DNA of 64,000 nt from Pseudomonas putida. GTDB taxonomy: Bacteria; Pseudomonadota; Gammaproteobacteria; Pseudomonadales; Pseudomonadaceae. The notes under the pieces are model-generated. The model searched no databases. It was not told the DNA's origin and was given only the letters and a program-made list of their open reading frames with translations. The position numbers and the translations under genes are program-made. Every line of letters begins with the position of its first letter. Position 1 is the first letter of the stretch. Below are positions 55,178 to 64,000 of the stretch, one piece after another. Location: contig NZ_CP039371.1 in the NCBI RefSeq assembly GCF_005080685.1, positions 1,178,001 through 1,242,000 of the forward strand, read 5' to 3'.

Positions 55178-56684
55178 CGGCCAGGGCCCGGCGCTGCAGG
55201 CTGCGCTTGCGCCAGATGCGCAGCAGCGGCAGGGTCAGCATGCAGGCGGTGAGCACCCACACCGAGAGGCTGATCGGGCTCGACCAGAGGATGCCCAGTT
55301 CGCCGTTGGAGATCGACAGCGCCCGGCGCAGGTTCTGCTCCATCAAGCCGCCGAGGATGAAGCCGAGCAGGATCGGCGACAGCGGGAAGTCCAGCTTGCG
55401 CAGGATGTAGCCCATGATGCCGATGCCAACCATCAGGAACAGGTCGAAGGTGGTGGCGTGCACGGCATAGACGCCGATACCGGTGATGATCGCGATCACC
55501 GGTACCAGCGCCCAGTTCGGCACGGCGAGGATGCGGGTGAAGATGCGGATCATCGGGATGTTCAGGATCACCAGCATGATGTTGGCGATGAACAGCGAGG
55601 CGATCAGGCCCCAGACGATGTCTGGTTGTTGCTCGAACAGCAGCGGGCCGGGGGTGATGTTGTACAGGGTCAGTGCGCCGATCATCACCGCGGTGGTGCC
55701 CGAGCCCGGTACGCCCAGGGTCAGCATCGGTACCAGGGCGCCACAGCAGGAGGCGCCGATGGCGGTTTCCGGGGCCGCCAGGCCGCGGGCATCGCCCTTG
55801 CCGAAGTTGCCGCTGGTGCCGGCGATGCGTTTTTCGGTCATGTAGGCCACGGCACTGGCCAAAGTGGCACCTGCGCCAGGCAACACGCCCATGATGAAAC
55901 CGAGCAGGCCGCAGCGGATGTTGACCACGAACACCGAGGCCGCTTCCTTGAAGTTGAAGAGCATGCGTCCGGTGGCCTTGACCGCCTGGTGGCCATGGTG
56001 GGTCTTTTCCAGCAGCAGGAGGATTTCGCTGATGGAGAACAGGCCCAGTACCAGCACCACGAACTGGATGCCGTCGGCCAGGTGCACGCTGTCACCGGTG
56101 AAGCGGTAGACGCCGCTGTTGGCGTCGATGCCGACCGCCGAGAGGAACAGGCCGATCAACGCAGCGATGAAGGTCTTCAGCGGTTTGTCGCCGGCCATGC
56201 CGCCCAGGCAGACGATGGCGAACACCATCAGCACGAAATACTCCGCCGGGCCGAAGGCAATCGCCCATTTCGCCAGTAGCGGGGCGAACAGCACCATGCC
56301 GCAGGTGGCGATCAGGGCGCCGATGAACGAACTCCAGGCGGACAGCGACAGGGCCACGCCAGCCAGGCCGTTGCGGGCCATCGGGTAGCCGTCCAGGGTG
56401 GTCATCACGGTGGAGGCTTCGCCGGGGATGTTCAGCAGGATCGAGCTGATCCGCCCGCCGTATTCACAGCCCAGGTACACCGCGGCCAGCAGGATCAATG
56501 CCGACTCCGGCGGCAGGCCGAGGGCGAAGGCGATCGGGATCAGCAGGGCCACGCCGTTGATCGGGCCCAGGCCCGGCAGCAGGCCGACCACGGTGCCGAT
56601 CAGGGTGCCGGAAAGGGCGGTGACCAGGTTGTAGGGGCTCAGGGCGACGCCGAAGCCCTGGCCCAGGTAGCTCAAGGTATCCAT
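55170..56684 (-). CDS. tctA: TctA, large permease of the tricarboxylate transporter
   Basis: A 504-aa integral membrane subunit with about 12 segments. Family signatures are GLLPGLGPINGVALLIPIAFALGLPPESALILLAAVYLG and GVLPGAGATLASAVAYMTEKR. It forms the membrane pore with TctB and receives citrate or a related tricarboxylate from TctC. The gap to tctB is 3 nt. Confidence 0.95.
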   Translation of the reverse strand: MDTLSYLGQGFGVALSPYNLVTALSGTLIGTVVGLLPGLGPINGVALLIPIAFALGLPPESALILLAAVYLGCEYGGRISSILLNIPGEASTVMTTLDGYPMARNGLAGVALSLSAWSSFIGALIATCGMVLFAPLLAKWAIAFGPAEYFVLMVFAIVCLGGMAGDKPLKTFIAALIGLFLSAVGIDANSGVYRFTGDSVHLADGIQFVVLVLGLFSISEILLLLEKTHHGHQAVKATGRMLFNFKEAASVFVVNIRCGLLGFIMGVLPGAGATLASAVAYMTEKRIAGTSGNFGKGDARGLAAPETAIGASCCGALVPMLTLGVPGSGTTAVMIGALTLYNITPGPLLFEQQPDIVWGLIASLFIANIMLVILNIPMIRIFTRILAVPNWALVPVIAIITGIGVYAVHATTFDLFLMVGIGIMGYILRKLDFPLSPILLGFILGGLMEQNLRRALSISNGELGILWSSPISLSVWVLTACMLTLPLLRIWRKRSLQRRALADA

Positions 56685-56687
56685 GTG

Positions 56688-57146
56688 TCAGTTCTCCAGT
56701 ACGCTCAGCAGGCCAAGGGGCAGGGGTACGTCCATGACGCGATCGAACAGCCAATAGAGGAACAGGCTCATGCCCACCACCACCAGGGTGCTGTGCAACC
56801 AGCGGCCGCCATACAGGCGGGCCATGGGGATGCCGACCAGGATCGAGCTGATGATGAAGCCCAGGGCTTCGAAGGTGCTGGCGAAGACCAGCAGCAGGCC
56901 GATGCAGGTGGCGATCTTGATCAGTGTGGCGCGGTCGAGCTCGGGTTCGTCGTCCTTGTGCACGATGGGTGTCGGGCGGATGGCGAGGTACAGCAGGCCC
57001 AGGCTCATCAGGCCGAGCATCAGCAGCGGATAGGCGCGTGGCCCCACCGGCTCATAGGAAAACGCGGCCTGGTAGGGCCAGGCCATGACGGCCAGGGCGG
57101 CGCATACCGCCAGCAGGGCCAGGGCGAAAATGCGTTGCAGGATCAT
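56688..57146 (-). CDS. tctB: TctB, small membrane subunit
   Basis: A 152-aa subunit with four predicted helices. TctB proteins are weakly conserved; position between tctC and tctA and the helical pattern identify it. A REP pair separates it from tctC (57147-57297). Confidence 0.88.
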   Translation of the reverse strand: MILQRIFALALLAVCAALAVMAWPYQAAFSYEPVGPRAYPLLMLGLMSLGLLYLAIRPTPIVHKDDEPELDRATLIKIATCIGLLLVFASTFEALGFIISSILVGIPMARLYGGRWLHSTLVVVGMSLFLYWLFDRVMDVPLPLGLLSVLEN

Positions 57147-57183
57147 TGGGAAATCCTCGTTGTTTTACGGCACGACACGGTCG

Positions 57184-57272
57184 CTGTAGGAGCGGGTTTA
57201 CCCGCGAAGGCGCCCGTCGCTCCAGCGGTGGAGTCTGGGCTGACGCATTCGCGGGTAAACCCGCTCCTACAG
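57184..57272. repeat. REP pair between tctC and tctB
   Basis: 25-nt arms 57184-57208 and 57248-57272, facing each other, inside the operon. It can act as a 3' shield for tctC mRNA and raise binding-protein levels over permease levels. Confidence 0.9.
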
Positions 57273-57297
57273 GGATCGGCGGGTTGGTGTAAGCGGC

Positions 57298-58278
57298 TTA
57301 CTGAACCAGGCCGAATTCCTTGGCCAGCGCCTTGTAGTCAGCCACTTGCTTCTTCACATAGGCATCCAGCTCCTCGCCGGTCATGGCGAACGGGAACAGC
57401 TCGCGCTGGTCACGCAGCTTGGCGAAGTCTTCCGAGGCCAGCATCTTGTCGAACGAGGCTTTCCACCAGGCGTAGTCTTCGTCGCTTACCTTCGGCCCGA
57501 GGTAGAAGCCGCGCACCACTGGCCAGACGATGTCGTAGCCCTGTTCCTTGGCGGTGGGGATGTCCTTCATTTCCGGCTCGTCCAGGCGGTTTTCCGAGAA
57601 CACCGCGAGGATGCGCATGTTGCCGCTCTGGATATGCGGCATGGAGTCGGAGATATCGGTGGAGCCCACCTGAATGTGACCGCCGAGCAGCGCAGTGGCG
57701 ATCTCGCCGCCGCCTTCCAGGGCCACGTAGCGCAGATCGCGCGGGTTGATGCCGGCGGCCTTGGCGATCAGCGCGGTCTGCATCCAGTCCTGGCTGCCAA
57801 CGGTGCCGCCGGAACCAATCACCACCTTGCTTGGGTCTTTCTTCAGGGCCGCGACCAGGTCGTCGAGGGTCTTGTAGGGCGAATCGTTTTTCACCGCGAT
57901 GGCGCCATAGCTGGTACCAACGGCTGCCAGCCATTTCACCGCGTTCTCGTCGAAACGGCCGAACTTGCCCTGGGCCAGGTTCAACAGTGAACCGCTGGAC
58001 CAGGCCACCAGGGTGCCGGCATCGCCGGGGCGCTGGGCGACAACGGCGTTGTACGCCACCGCACCGACACCACCAGGCATGTAGGTGACGCGCATCGGCT
58101 TGCTGAGGATTTTTTCCTGTACCAGGGCGCTTTGCACCAGCTTGCAGGTCAGGTCGAAACCACCGCCGGGCGAGGCCGGCGCGATGCATTCGGGGCGTTT
58201 CGGTTCGGCAGCGATGGCGCTGCTGGCCAGCAGCAGGCAGCCAGTGGCGAGGGCGAGGCGGCGCAGTGGAAAGGTCAT
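57298..58278 (-). CDS. tctC: TctC, periplasmic tricarboxylate-binding protein
   Basis: A 326-aa precursor: signal peptide MTFPLRRLALATGCLLLASSAIAAE, then the tripartite tricarboxylate receptor (Bug) pattern (ECIAPASPGGGFDLTCKLVQSAL...) and KVVIGSGGTVGSQDWMQT. Captures citrate in the periplasm and delivers it to TctAB. Confidence 0.94.
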   Translation of the reverse strand: MTFPLRRLALATGCLLLASSAIAAEPKRPECIAPASPGGGFDLTCKLVQSALVQEKILSKPMRVTYMPGGVGAVAYNAVVAQRPGDAGTLVAWSSGSLLNLAQGKFGRFDENAVKWLAAVGTSYGAIAVKNDSPYKTLDDLVAALKKDPSKVVIGSGGTVGSQDWMQTALIAKAAGINPRDLRYVALEGGGEIATALLGGHIQVGSTDISDSMPHIQSGNMRILAVFSENRLDEPEMKDIPTAKEQGYDIVWPVVRGFYLGPKVSDEDYAWWKASFDKMLASEDFAKLRDQRELFPFAMTGEELDAYVKKQVADYKALAKEFGLVQ

Positions 58279-58312
58279 CGTCTATCTCCGTGGGCGTTGT
58301 TGTTATGGGGTG

Positions 58313-59602
58313 TTACCAGAGGGCCACGCTGTAGCTCACCAGCAGGCGCACTTCGTCGGCATCGCGGGCGAAGTTCGAGCGGAAGGTGGCGTTACGCAGG
58401 CGCACGGCGACGTTTTTCAGCGGGCCGCTTTGTACCACGTACTTGAGCTCGGTGTTGCGCTCCCACTCCTTGCCTTCGCCACCAGCAGCGCGGCTGACGT
58501 TATCGCCGCTGATGTAGCGGGTCATGAAGGTCAGGCCAGGGACGCCGAGGGCCGCGAAGTTGTAGTCGTAGCGCGCTTGCCAGGAGCGCTCGTCGGCGCC
58601 GGCGAAGTCGTTGATCTGGACGAAGTTGACCAGGTACGGGTCGGCGCCATCGACGTACGGGAAGGCGCTGTCGCCGGACAGTTGCTGCCAGGCGGCGCTG
58701 ACCTTGTGGCCGCCCAGGGCGTAGCTGAGCATACCGTTGAACGTGGTGTTGTCGATGCGCCCGGCCTTGGCCTGGCCTGCGTCGTCGCTCAGGGCCAGGC
58801 GCAGATCGGCGCCGAAGGTGCCTGGGCCCCACGGCTGGCTGGCGACCAGGCCGATGAAGTGCTGGCGGTAGATGTCGTCGAGTTGGGCGAAGTGGTAGCT
58901 GCCGGTCAGACGATCGCTGAACTGGTAGTCCAGGCCGGCCAGGGCCAGGTTGTCGGCGCTGAACGTACCGCCGAAACGGCCATTCTTGTTGTTGAGGGCG
59001 AGGTCTTCCCAGTTGCTGTCGTTGCGATCCTTGGCCTTGTCCAGGCGCCCGCCGGTGAAGGTCAGGCCCTTGATCTCCCGCGAGGTGAGCAGACCACCTT
59101 CGAAGGTTTGCGGCAGTATGCGCCCGTCGTTGGGCTGCAGGGTGGGCAGCTCCGGCATCAGGGTGCCGATCTTCAGTTCGGTCTGCGACACCTTCACCTT
59201 GCCGGTCAGGCCGAGCTTGGAATACTCGTCGGCGGCCCTGCCGTCGTCATGGGTGGGCAGCAGGCCGGTGTCGGCGCGGTCGGGGCTGGAGTCGAGCTTG
59301 ATGCCCAGCATGCCCAGCGCATCCAGGCCGAAACCCACGGTGCCTTCGGTGTAGCCGGACTCGAAGTTGAGCATGAAACCCTGGGCCCACTCGTCGCGCT
59401 TGGATTGCTGCGCGCTGGTGCCATCGCGAAAGTCGCGATTGAAGTACATGTTGCGGGTTTCGAAGGTGGCCGTGCTGTCTTCGAGGAAGGCGGCTTGGCT
59501 CAGCGGGGCGGCGCCGGCAAGCGCAAGGGCGCTGGCGAGGGCAGAGGGACGTGCGGACAGGGAACGGCTAGGCGCGAACGCCTGAGGCTGCGATGACAGC
59601 AT
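58313..59602 (-). CDS. opdH: OpdH, OprD-family tricarboxylate porin
   Basis: A 429-aa OprD-type porin. Signal peptide ends near AFL (about residue 38), then FLEDSTATFETRNMYFNRDF and alternating beta strands, with the same LTSREIKGLTFTGG loop as the porin at 17831. It begins the tct operon, like opdH in P. aeruginosa, where it takes up cis-aconitate and citrate. The paired direct repeats for TctD lie upstream. Confidence 0.9.
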   Translation of the reverse strand: MLSSQPQAFAPSRSLSARPSALASALALAGAAPLSQAAFLEDSTATFETRNMYFNRDFRDGTSAQQSKRDEWAQGFMLNFESGYTEGTVGFGLDALGMLGIKLDSSPDRADTGLLPTHDDGRAADEYSKLGLTGKVKVSQTELKIGTLMPELPTLQPNDGRILPQTFEGGLLTSREIKGLTFTGGRLDKAKDRNDSNWEDLALNNKNGRFGGTFSADNLALAGLDYQFSDRLTGSYHFAQLDDIYRQHFIGLVASQPWGPGTFGADLRLALSDDAGQAKAGRIDNTTFNGMLSYALGGHKVSAAWQQLSGDSAFPYVDGADPYLVNFVQINDFAGADERSWQARYDYNFAALGVPGLTFMTRYISGDNVSRAAGGEGKEWERNTELKYVVQSGPLKNVAVRLRNATFRSNFARDADEVRLLVSYSVALW

Positions 59603-59696
59603 CGGGATGACTCCGTTTTTTTGTTCTTATTCGTTGCACCTTGCTGGTGCTTTTTTCGGCGCGTAGTGCGACCGTGGTGCGATGCTAGGTAACGAA

Positions 59697-59715
59697 CCTT
59701 TCACCAACCTTTCAC
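59697..59715. promoter_or_regulatory. Direct-repeat box, candidate TctD site
   Basis: CCTTTCAC at 59697-59704 repeats at 59708-59715, 11 bp apart (one DNA turn), the usual layout of an OmpR/PhoB-type site. It lies in the gap between opdH and tctD. Confidence 0.6.
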
Positions 59716-59802
59716 TGTAAAAGGATTGCTACAAAGGGCTTCACAGGGCCGAGGACAGCGGTAAACTCCGCGCCACCGCCCACCCGAGCAGGGGAGAATC
59801 CG

Positions 59803-60474
59803 ATGCGTGTGCTGCTGGTCGAAGACCATCTGCAACTGGCTGAAAGCGTGGCCCTGGCCCTCAAGAGCCAAGGCTTGACCGTGGATGTGCTGCATGACGG
59901 CGTGGCCGCCGACCTGGCCCTGGCCAGCGAGGAGTATGCCGTGGCGGTGCTCGATGTCGGGTTGCCGCGCATGGACGGTTTCGAGGTGCTGGCGCGCCTG
60001 CGCGGTCGCGGCAAGAACCTGCCGGTGCTGATGTTGACCGCGCGCAGCGACGTCAAGGACCGCGTTCATGGCCTGAACCTTGGGGCCGACGACTACCTGG
60101 CCAAGCCTTTCGAGCTGAGCGAGCTCGAGGCCCGGGTCAAGGCCCTACTGCGCCGCAGCGTGCTCGGTGGCGAGCGCCAGCAGCGCTGCGGGCCGCTGGT
60201 CTACGACCTGGACACCCGGCGCTTCAGCCTGGGCGAGGACAACCTGACCCTGACCCTGCGCGAGCAGAGCGTATTGGAAGCCCTGATTGCCCGCCCAGGC
60301 CGGGTGATGAGCAAGGAGCAACTGGCCGCTCAGGTATTCGGCCTGGACGAGGAAGCCAGCCCGGACGCCATCGAGATCTACATCCATCGCCTGCGCAAGA
60401 AGCTCGACGGCCAGCCGGTGGGCATCGTCACCTTCCGGGGCCTGGGCTACCTGCTCGAGCATCGCGATGCGTGA
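59803..60474 (+). CDS. tctD: TctD, OmpR-family response regulator
   Basis: A 223-aa regulator. Receiver with E/D pocket (VEDH) and phospho-acceptor D51 (VAVLDVGLPRMDG), T/K switch residues, and a winged HTH with the alpha-loop RVMSKEQLAAQVFGLDEEASPDAIEIYIHRLRKKL. RBS GGGGAGAA. It is divergent from opdH and overlaps tctE by 8 nt. It activates tct genes in response to tricarboxylates. Confidence 0.94.
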   Translation: MRVLLVEDHLQLAESVALALKSQGLTVDVLHDGVAADLALASEEYAVAVLDVGLPRMDGFEVLARLRGRGKNLPVLMLTARSDVKDRVHGLNLGADDYLAKPFELSELEARVKALLRRSVLGGERQQRCGPLVYDLDTRRFSLGEDNLTLTLREQSVLEALIARPGRVMSKEQLAAQVFGLDEEASPDAIEIYIHRLRKKLDGQPVGIVTFRGLGYLLEHRDA

Positions 60475-61846
60475 CGCCGGCAGCCTGCGCGGGCGGCTGC
60501 TGGGTAACCTGGCGCTGCTGCTGGTGGTGCTGATGCTGGCCAGTGGTTTGAGCGCGTACTGGAACGGCCGCGAGGCGGCCGACACTGCCTACGACCGTAC
60601 TCTCCTGGCCTCGGCGCGGACCATCGCCGCCGGCCTTTCGCAGCGTGACGGCAGCCTGAGCGCCGATGTGCCCTACGTGGCCCTGGACACGTTCGCCTAC
60701 GACAGTGCCGGGCGCATCTACTACCAGGTGCTGGACATCGACCACACGTTGATCTCGGGCTACGAGAACCTGCCATCGCCACCGCCGGGTACGCCCCGCA
60801 CCGATGACTACCCGGCGCTGGCGCGCTTCTACAACGCCACGTACCTCGGCCAGGACGTGCGTGTGGTGAGCCTGCTGCGGGCGGTGAGCGAGCCGAACAT
60901 GAATGGCATGGCCGAGATCCGCGTGGCGGAAACCGAAGAAGCACGGGTACGCATGGCGCGGGGGTTGATGGCCGATACCTTGTTGCGCCTGGGGATGCTG
61001 GCGCTCGGCGCGTTGCTGATGGTCTGGTTTGCCGTCAGCGCCGCGCTGCGGCCTCTGGAACGCTTGCGCTCGGCGGTCGAAGAACGCCAGCCCGACGACC
61101 TGCGAGCCTTGCCGGTGGTACCGGTGCAGCGCGAGCTGCGGCCGCTGGTGGGCGCGCTCAACCACTTCACCGAGCGCCTGCGCGCGCAGTTCGAGCGCCA
61201 GGCGCAGTTCATCGCCGATGCCGCCCACGAGTTGCGCACACCCTTGGCAGCGCTCAAGGCGCGGGTCGAACTGGGCCTGCGCTCGGAGCAGCCCGAGCAG
61301 TGGCGCCAGACCCTGGACGCTGCGGTCCAGGGCACCGATCGCCTGACCCACCTGGCCAATCAGCTGCTGTCGTTGGCGCGCGTGGAGAACGGGGCCCGGG
61401 CGATTGCCGAAGGGGGCGCCCAGCGCCTGGACCTGAGCCAGCTCACGCGCGAGCTGGGCATGGCCATGGCGCCACTTGCGCACAAGCGTGGCGTGGCCTT
61501 GGCATTGGAGGCCGAGCAGCCGGTGTGGCTCAAAGGGGAGCCGACCCTGCTCAACGAGTTGCTCAGCAACCTGGTCGACAACGCCCTGGCCCACACGCCG
61601 GTGGGGGGGAACGTGATCCTGCGGGTTGTGGCGCCGGCGGTGCTCGAAGTCGAGGACGATGGCCCGGGGATTCCCGAGGAGGAGCGTGCGCGCGTGTTCG
61701 AGCGGTTCTATCGACGCAGCGCCCAGGGCAGTGGCCTGGGCCTGGCAATCGTCGGTGAGATCTGCCGGGCGCACCTGGCACAGATCAGCCTGCATGATGG
61801 GGAGAAGGGCGGGTTGAAGGTGCGGGTAAGTTTCCCCGCCGATTGA
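60467..61846 (+). CDS. tctE: TctE, sensor histidine kinase
   Basis: A 459-aa membrane kinase. TM1 near 12-32, a periplasmic sensor of about 130 residues, TM2 (about 170-190), a linker, HisKA with FIADAAHELRTPLAALKARVE, and an HATPase domain (NELLSNLVDNALAHTP; DDGPGIPEEERARVFERFYRR; GSGLGLAIVGEI). It detects external citrate and phosphorylates TctD. Translation coupled to tctD. Confidence 0.93.
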   Translation: MRDAGSLRGRLLGNLALLLVVLMLASGLSAYWNGREAADTAYDRTLLASARTIAAGLSQRDGSLSADVPYVALDTFAYDSAGRIYYQVLDIDHTLISGYENLPSPPPGTPRTDDYPALARFYNATYLGQDVRVVSLLRAVSEPNMNGMAEIRVAETEEARVRMARGLMADTLLRLGMLALGALLMVWFAVSAALRPLERLRSAVEERQPDDLRALPVVPVQRELRPLVGALNHFTERLRAQFERQAQFIADAAHELRTPLAALKARVELGLRSEQPEQWRQTLDAAVQGTDRLTHLANQLLSLARVENGARAIAEGGAQRLDLSQLTRELGMAMAPLAHKRGVALALEAEQPVWLKGEPTLLNELLSNLVDNALAHTPVGGNVILRVVAPAVLEVEDDGPGIPEEERARVFERFYRRSAQGSGLGLAIVGEICRAHLAQISLHDGEKGGLKVRVSFPAD

Positions 61847-61855
61847 TTCGCTGTC

Positions 61856-61920
61856 GTACCGGCCCTTCACGGGTGGCCCAGGTCCTGTAGGAGCGGGTTC
61901 ACCCGCGAAAGGGCCGGTAC
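61856..61920. repeat. REP-like element with flanking inverted repeat
   Basis: gtaccggccctt (61856-61867) and aagggccggtac (61909-61920) enclose a single REP ctgtaggagcgggttcaccc followed by gcgaa. Lies between convergent tctE and the HDOD gene. Confidence 0.8.
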
Positions 61921-61934
61921 GGACAAACCACCCG

Positions 61935-62741
61935 TCAGCGCAACATGCTCCGGGCCTCGAGCAGCTCGCCAATCTCCAGCTCGGTGCCAAACGGCAGCCC
62001 TAGGTGCCGGTACGCCGGCAGCGCCGCCAGTGGCCGGCTGCGCCCACGCTGGCTAATGCAACGGGCGATCTGCACGATGTCGATGTAGTCCACCTTGTCG
62101 GTGTGCCGATCCAGATCCTGCACCTGGCTCGGCAGATTGACCAATTGCTCGGGAAACTCCCACGACGACAGGATCTTGTCCCCCAACACCGGCTGGATCT
62201 GTTCGATCACGTAATGCAGGCACACCGGGTCGGACAGCAGCTCGTTGTGTTCCTCGGCGTAGATCAGCACCGGCAGCGCGCCGATCTGGTTGACCAGGCC
62301 GCCAAGGGTGGCCTGGTCCGGTTTGAGTTGGGTGTAGCGACGGCACAATTCATAGCTGATGCCGGCCACTTCCAGGCTGTTGGCCCAGATATCCCGCAGT
62401 TTCTGCTCGACTGCCGGCGAGCGGGCATGAAAGATCTGTTCGATCACCAGGCCGATGGCCAGGTTGCAGCTGTAGTTGATGCCCAGCCGGGTAATCGCCG
62501 TATGCAGGTCGGTGACTTCCACCGCCGCACGCAGCAGGGGGCTGTTGACCACCTTGATCAGGCGTGCCGAGAGCGCCGCATCGCGGCCGATCACCTTGCT
62601 CAGGGCGGCCACGCTGATCTCGCTGTCCTCGGCGGCATCACGGATGCTCAGGGCAACTTCCGGGAGGGTGGGCAGGACCAGGTCGTCGTTGCTGATGGCA
62701 TCGAGCAATTGCGCTTGGACCATTTCGGCCAGCTTGTTCAT
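61935..62741 (-). CDS. HDOD-domain protein
   Basis: A 268-aa protein with the HDOD (HD-related output) domain: LPTLPEVALSIRDAAEDSEISVAALSKVIGRDAALSARLIKVVNSPLLRA and the second half LEVAGISYELCRR...LGGLVNQIGALPVL. Catalytic HD residues are not kept, as usual for HDOD. Such proteins take part in signalling and stress control; the role here is unknown. A 54-nt gap separates it from ygfZ, so they may be co-transcribed. Confidence 0.88.
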   Translation of the reverse strand: MNKLAEMVQAQLLDAISNDDLVLPTLPEVALSIRDAAEDSEISVAALSKVIGRDAALSARLIKVVNSPLLRAAVEVTDLHTAITRLGINYSCNLAIGLVIEQIFHARSPAVEQKLRDIWANSLEVAGISYELCRRYTQLKPDQATLGGLVNQIGALPVLIYAEEHNELLSDPVCLHYVIEQIQPVLGDKILSSWEFPEQLVNLPSQVQDLDRHTDKVDYIDIVQIARCISQRGRSRPLAALPAYRHLGLPFGTELEIGELLEARSMLR

Positions 62742-62795
62742 GGGCTTCTCTACGGCAATGGTGGTGCGGCCCCGCCAGGCAGCGGGGCAGAGGGG

Positions 62796-63737
62796 TCAGC
62801 GCTGGATTTCCCGGTCGCGATCCAGTTCGTAAGGCAGGCTCAGCACCTCCAGGCGCGGGCCTCCCAGGCTACCCAGGTGCAGGTTGTCGTCGGCCACGGC
62901 TTCGGCACTGAGCACGGCAAGCAATTCGCAGCCCTGGCCGGCACTGGCGGCCAGGACCACTTCGCCGACCGAGGAGCCATGGGTGGGCGAGAAGATCTCC
63001 GTGCCAGGCGTCGGCACCTCCTGCTGCTCCAGGGCCAGCCGGTACTGCCGACGCTTGAGCTTGCCCAGGTACTGCATGCGGGCGACGATTTCCTGGCCGG
63101 TATAGCAGCCTTTCTTGAAGCTCACGCCGTCAACGGCCTGCAGGTTGATCATCTGCGGGATGAACAGCTCGCGGGTCGGCCCCATGACCTGGCCGATACC
63201 GGCGCGGACCTGGCCCAGCAACCACAGGTTCAGGCTGGCCTCCTCCAGTGTGGTAGCCAGGGTTGCGCGTACGGCGTCGGCCTGTTCGGCAGGTACCCAC
63301 AGTTCGACGCGCCCTGGCGATACGGCGATCGCGATGAGCCCGGCGTTACGCACCGTGGCCCCGGCCTCGGCAGGTGCCGGCAGGCCCAGCGCCTGCAACG
63401 CCGCCTCGCCATGCTGCAGGCCGAAGCGGGCCCAGGCGGCACTTTCATCGGTCAGCGTGGCCTTGGAGAACACGGCGTATTTCTTCAGGTCGGCCAGTTG
63501 CGCTTCGAGCAACTCGCTGGCCATGGCCAGCAGGTAGCCGTTGCCCTCGGGCAGGATGCGGAAGCTCGATTGCATCCGCCCCTTGACCATGCAACGGGCG
63601 CCGAGGCTGGCGTGCTCGAGGCTCAGGTAGTTGATGTTGCAGGTCAGCTGACCCTGCAGGAACTTGCCGGCGTCCGAGCCGCGGACGGCGAGGATGCCCT
63701 CGTGGGACAGGGGGCTGTAGAAAGCGGAATCGGCCAT
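62796..63737 (-). CDS. ygfZ: YgfZ, folate-binding Fe-S cluster maintenance protein
   Basis: A 313-aa protein of the GcvT-like folate-binding family with the conserved KGCYTGQEIVARMQYLG motif (the Cys matters for function). The N-terminal part is LSHEGILAVRGSDAGKFLQGQLTCNI. It helps some Fe-S enzymes keep their clusters. Divergent from sdhE, a common arrangement in gammaproteobacteria. Confidence 0.94.
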   Translation of the reverse strand: MADSAFYSPLSHEGILAVRGSDAGKFLQGQLTCNINYLSLEHASLGARCMVKGRMQSSFRILPEGNGYLLAMASELLEAQLADLKKYAVFSKATLTDESAAWARFGLQHGEAALQALGLPAPAEAGATVRNAGLIAIAVSPGRVELWVPAEQADAVRATLATTLEEASLNLWLLGQVRAGIGQVMGPTRELFIPQMINLQAVDGVSFKKGCYTGQEIVARMQYLGKLKRRQYRLALEQQEVPTPGTEIFSPTHGSSVGEVVLAASAGQGCELLAVLSAEAVADDNLHLGSLGGPRLEVLSLPYELDRDREIQR

Positions 63738-63872
63738 GGGTCATCGCGGTGGCTTAAAGACTGGTGGCCATCATAGAACGCTGGTAACAAAATAGGTAGG
63801 TGACTAGACCAACGCCTTGTGCCGCTGCGTTCGCCGCTTGGTATACTGCGCGACCTATTCGAGGAGGGCCCC

Positions 63873-64000
63873 ATGGTCGAACAAACTGAACTCAACCGGC
63901 TTTTCTGGCACAGCCGCCGCGGCATGCTGGAGCTGGACGTGCTGCTGGTGCCTTTCACCCAGGAGGTCTACCCGAGCCTGAGCGAAGCGGACCGTGAACT
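63873..64000 (+). CDS. sdhE: SdhE, FAD assembly factor (start only; cut by window edge)
   Basis: 42 codons are visible from the ATG at 63873, preceded by GAGGAGGG. They encode [20 protein letters not shown] followed by LDVLLVPF, with the RGMLE motif of SdhE/YgfY, which attaches FAD to succinate dehydrogenase. A possible -10 TATACT is at 63842-63847. The rest lies outside the window. Confidence 0.9.
   Translation, partial: MVEQTELNRLFWHSRRGMLELDVLLVPFTQEVYPSLSEADRE

Overview
The window reads as a chromosome segment of a Pseudomonas putida-group bacterium. Evidence: high GC; many P. putida-type REP elements built on a gcgggtaaaccc core; and an almost gap-free block holding the beta-ketoadipate genes pcaR-K-F-T-B-D-C, an OprD-type porin and the solvent/antibiotic efflux operon ttgABC with divergent ttgR. 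As I recall it, this is the gene order around mcpG-pca-ttg in P. putida KT2440. The species assignment is inference from gene content. No database was searched.

Layout. 1-7.5 kb: envelope glycan pair (DUF2334 deacetylase, GT4 glycosyltransferase), a dCache chemoreceptor with a sigma-28 promoter, a DUF853 ATPase and a PitA-type phosphate transporter. 7.5-19.3 kb: protocatechuate/4-hydroxybenzoate catabolism. PcaR-box sequences lie upstream of pcaR, pcaK, pcaF and the porin, so outer-membrane entry, inner-membrane uptake and ring-cleavage product degradation appear to share one regulator. 19.3-27.5 kb: ttgABC/ttgR with a recognisable TtgR operator, then a DHA2 exporter. 27.8-34.5 kb: an oxaloacetate-decarboxylase-type enzyme, a 57-aa membrane-anchored peptide, two regulators with nearby enzymes, and a secreted tandem-repeat peptide. 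34.5-36.6 kb: an inverted pair of multi-hairpin repeats, one arm split by a complete IS481-family element with a 4-bp target duplication. 36.6-41.3 kb: an alpha-ketoglutarate/dicarboxylate transporter with a sigma-54 promoter, followed by its probable sigma-54-type two-component system. 41.4-49 kb: BglX beta-glucosidase, a methyltransferase, a possible toxin-antitoxin/defence cluster (HicA-like 91-aa protein, HTH partner, DUF4917 SIR2-like protein) and a SulP transporter. 49-54 kb: tRNA-Gly(CCC), phaG, rsuA, a 3-hydroxyisobutyryl-CoA hydrolase-type enzyme and ung. 54-61.8 kb: the tricarboxylate system opdH-tctCBA-abrB with divergent tctDE. 61.9-64 kb: an HDOD protein, ygfZ and the start of sdhE.

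The window is mostly carbon-source uptake and catabolism, each module next to its own regulator: PcaR for aromatics, a DctBD/MifSR-like pair for alpha-ketoglutarate, TctDE for citrate, and TtgR for efflux. The accessory, least understood parts are the IS/repeat cassette (34.5-36.6 kb) and the 45.3-47.1 kb cluster.
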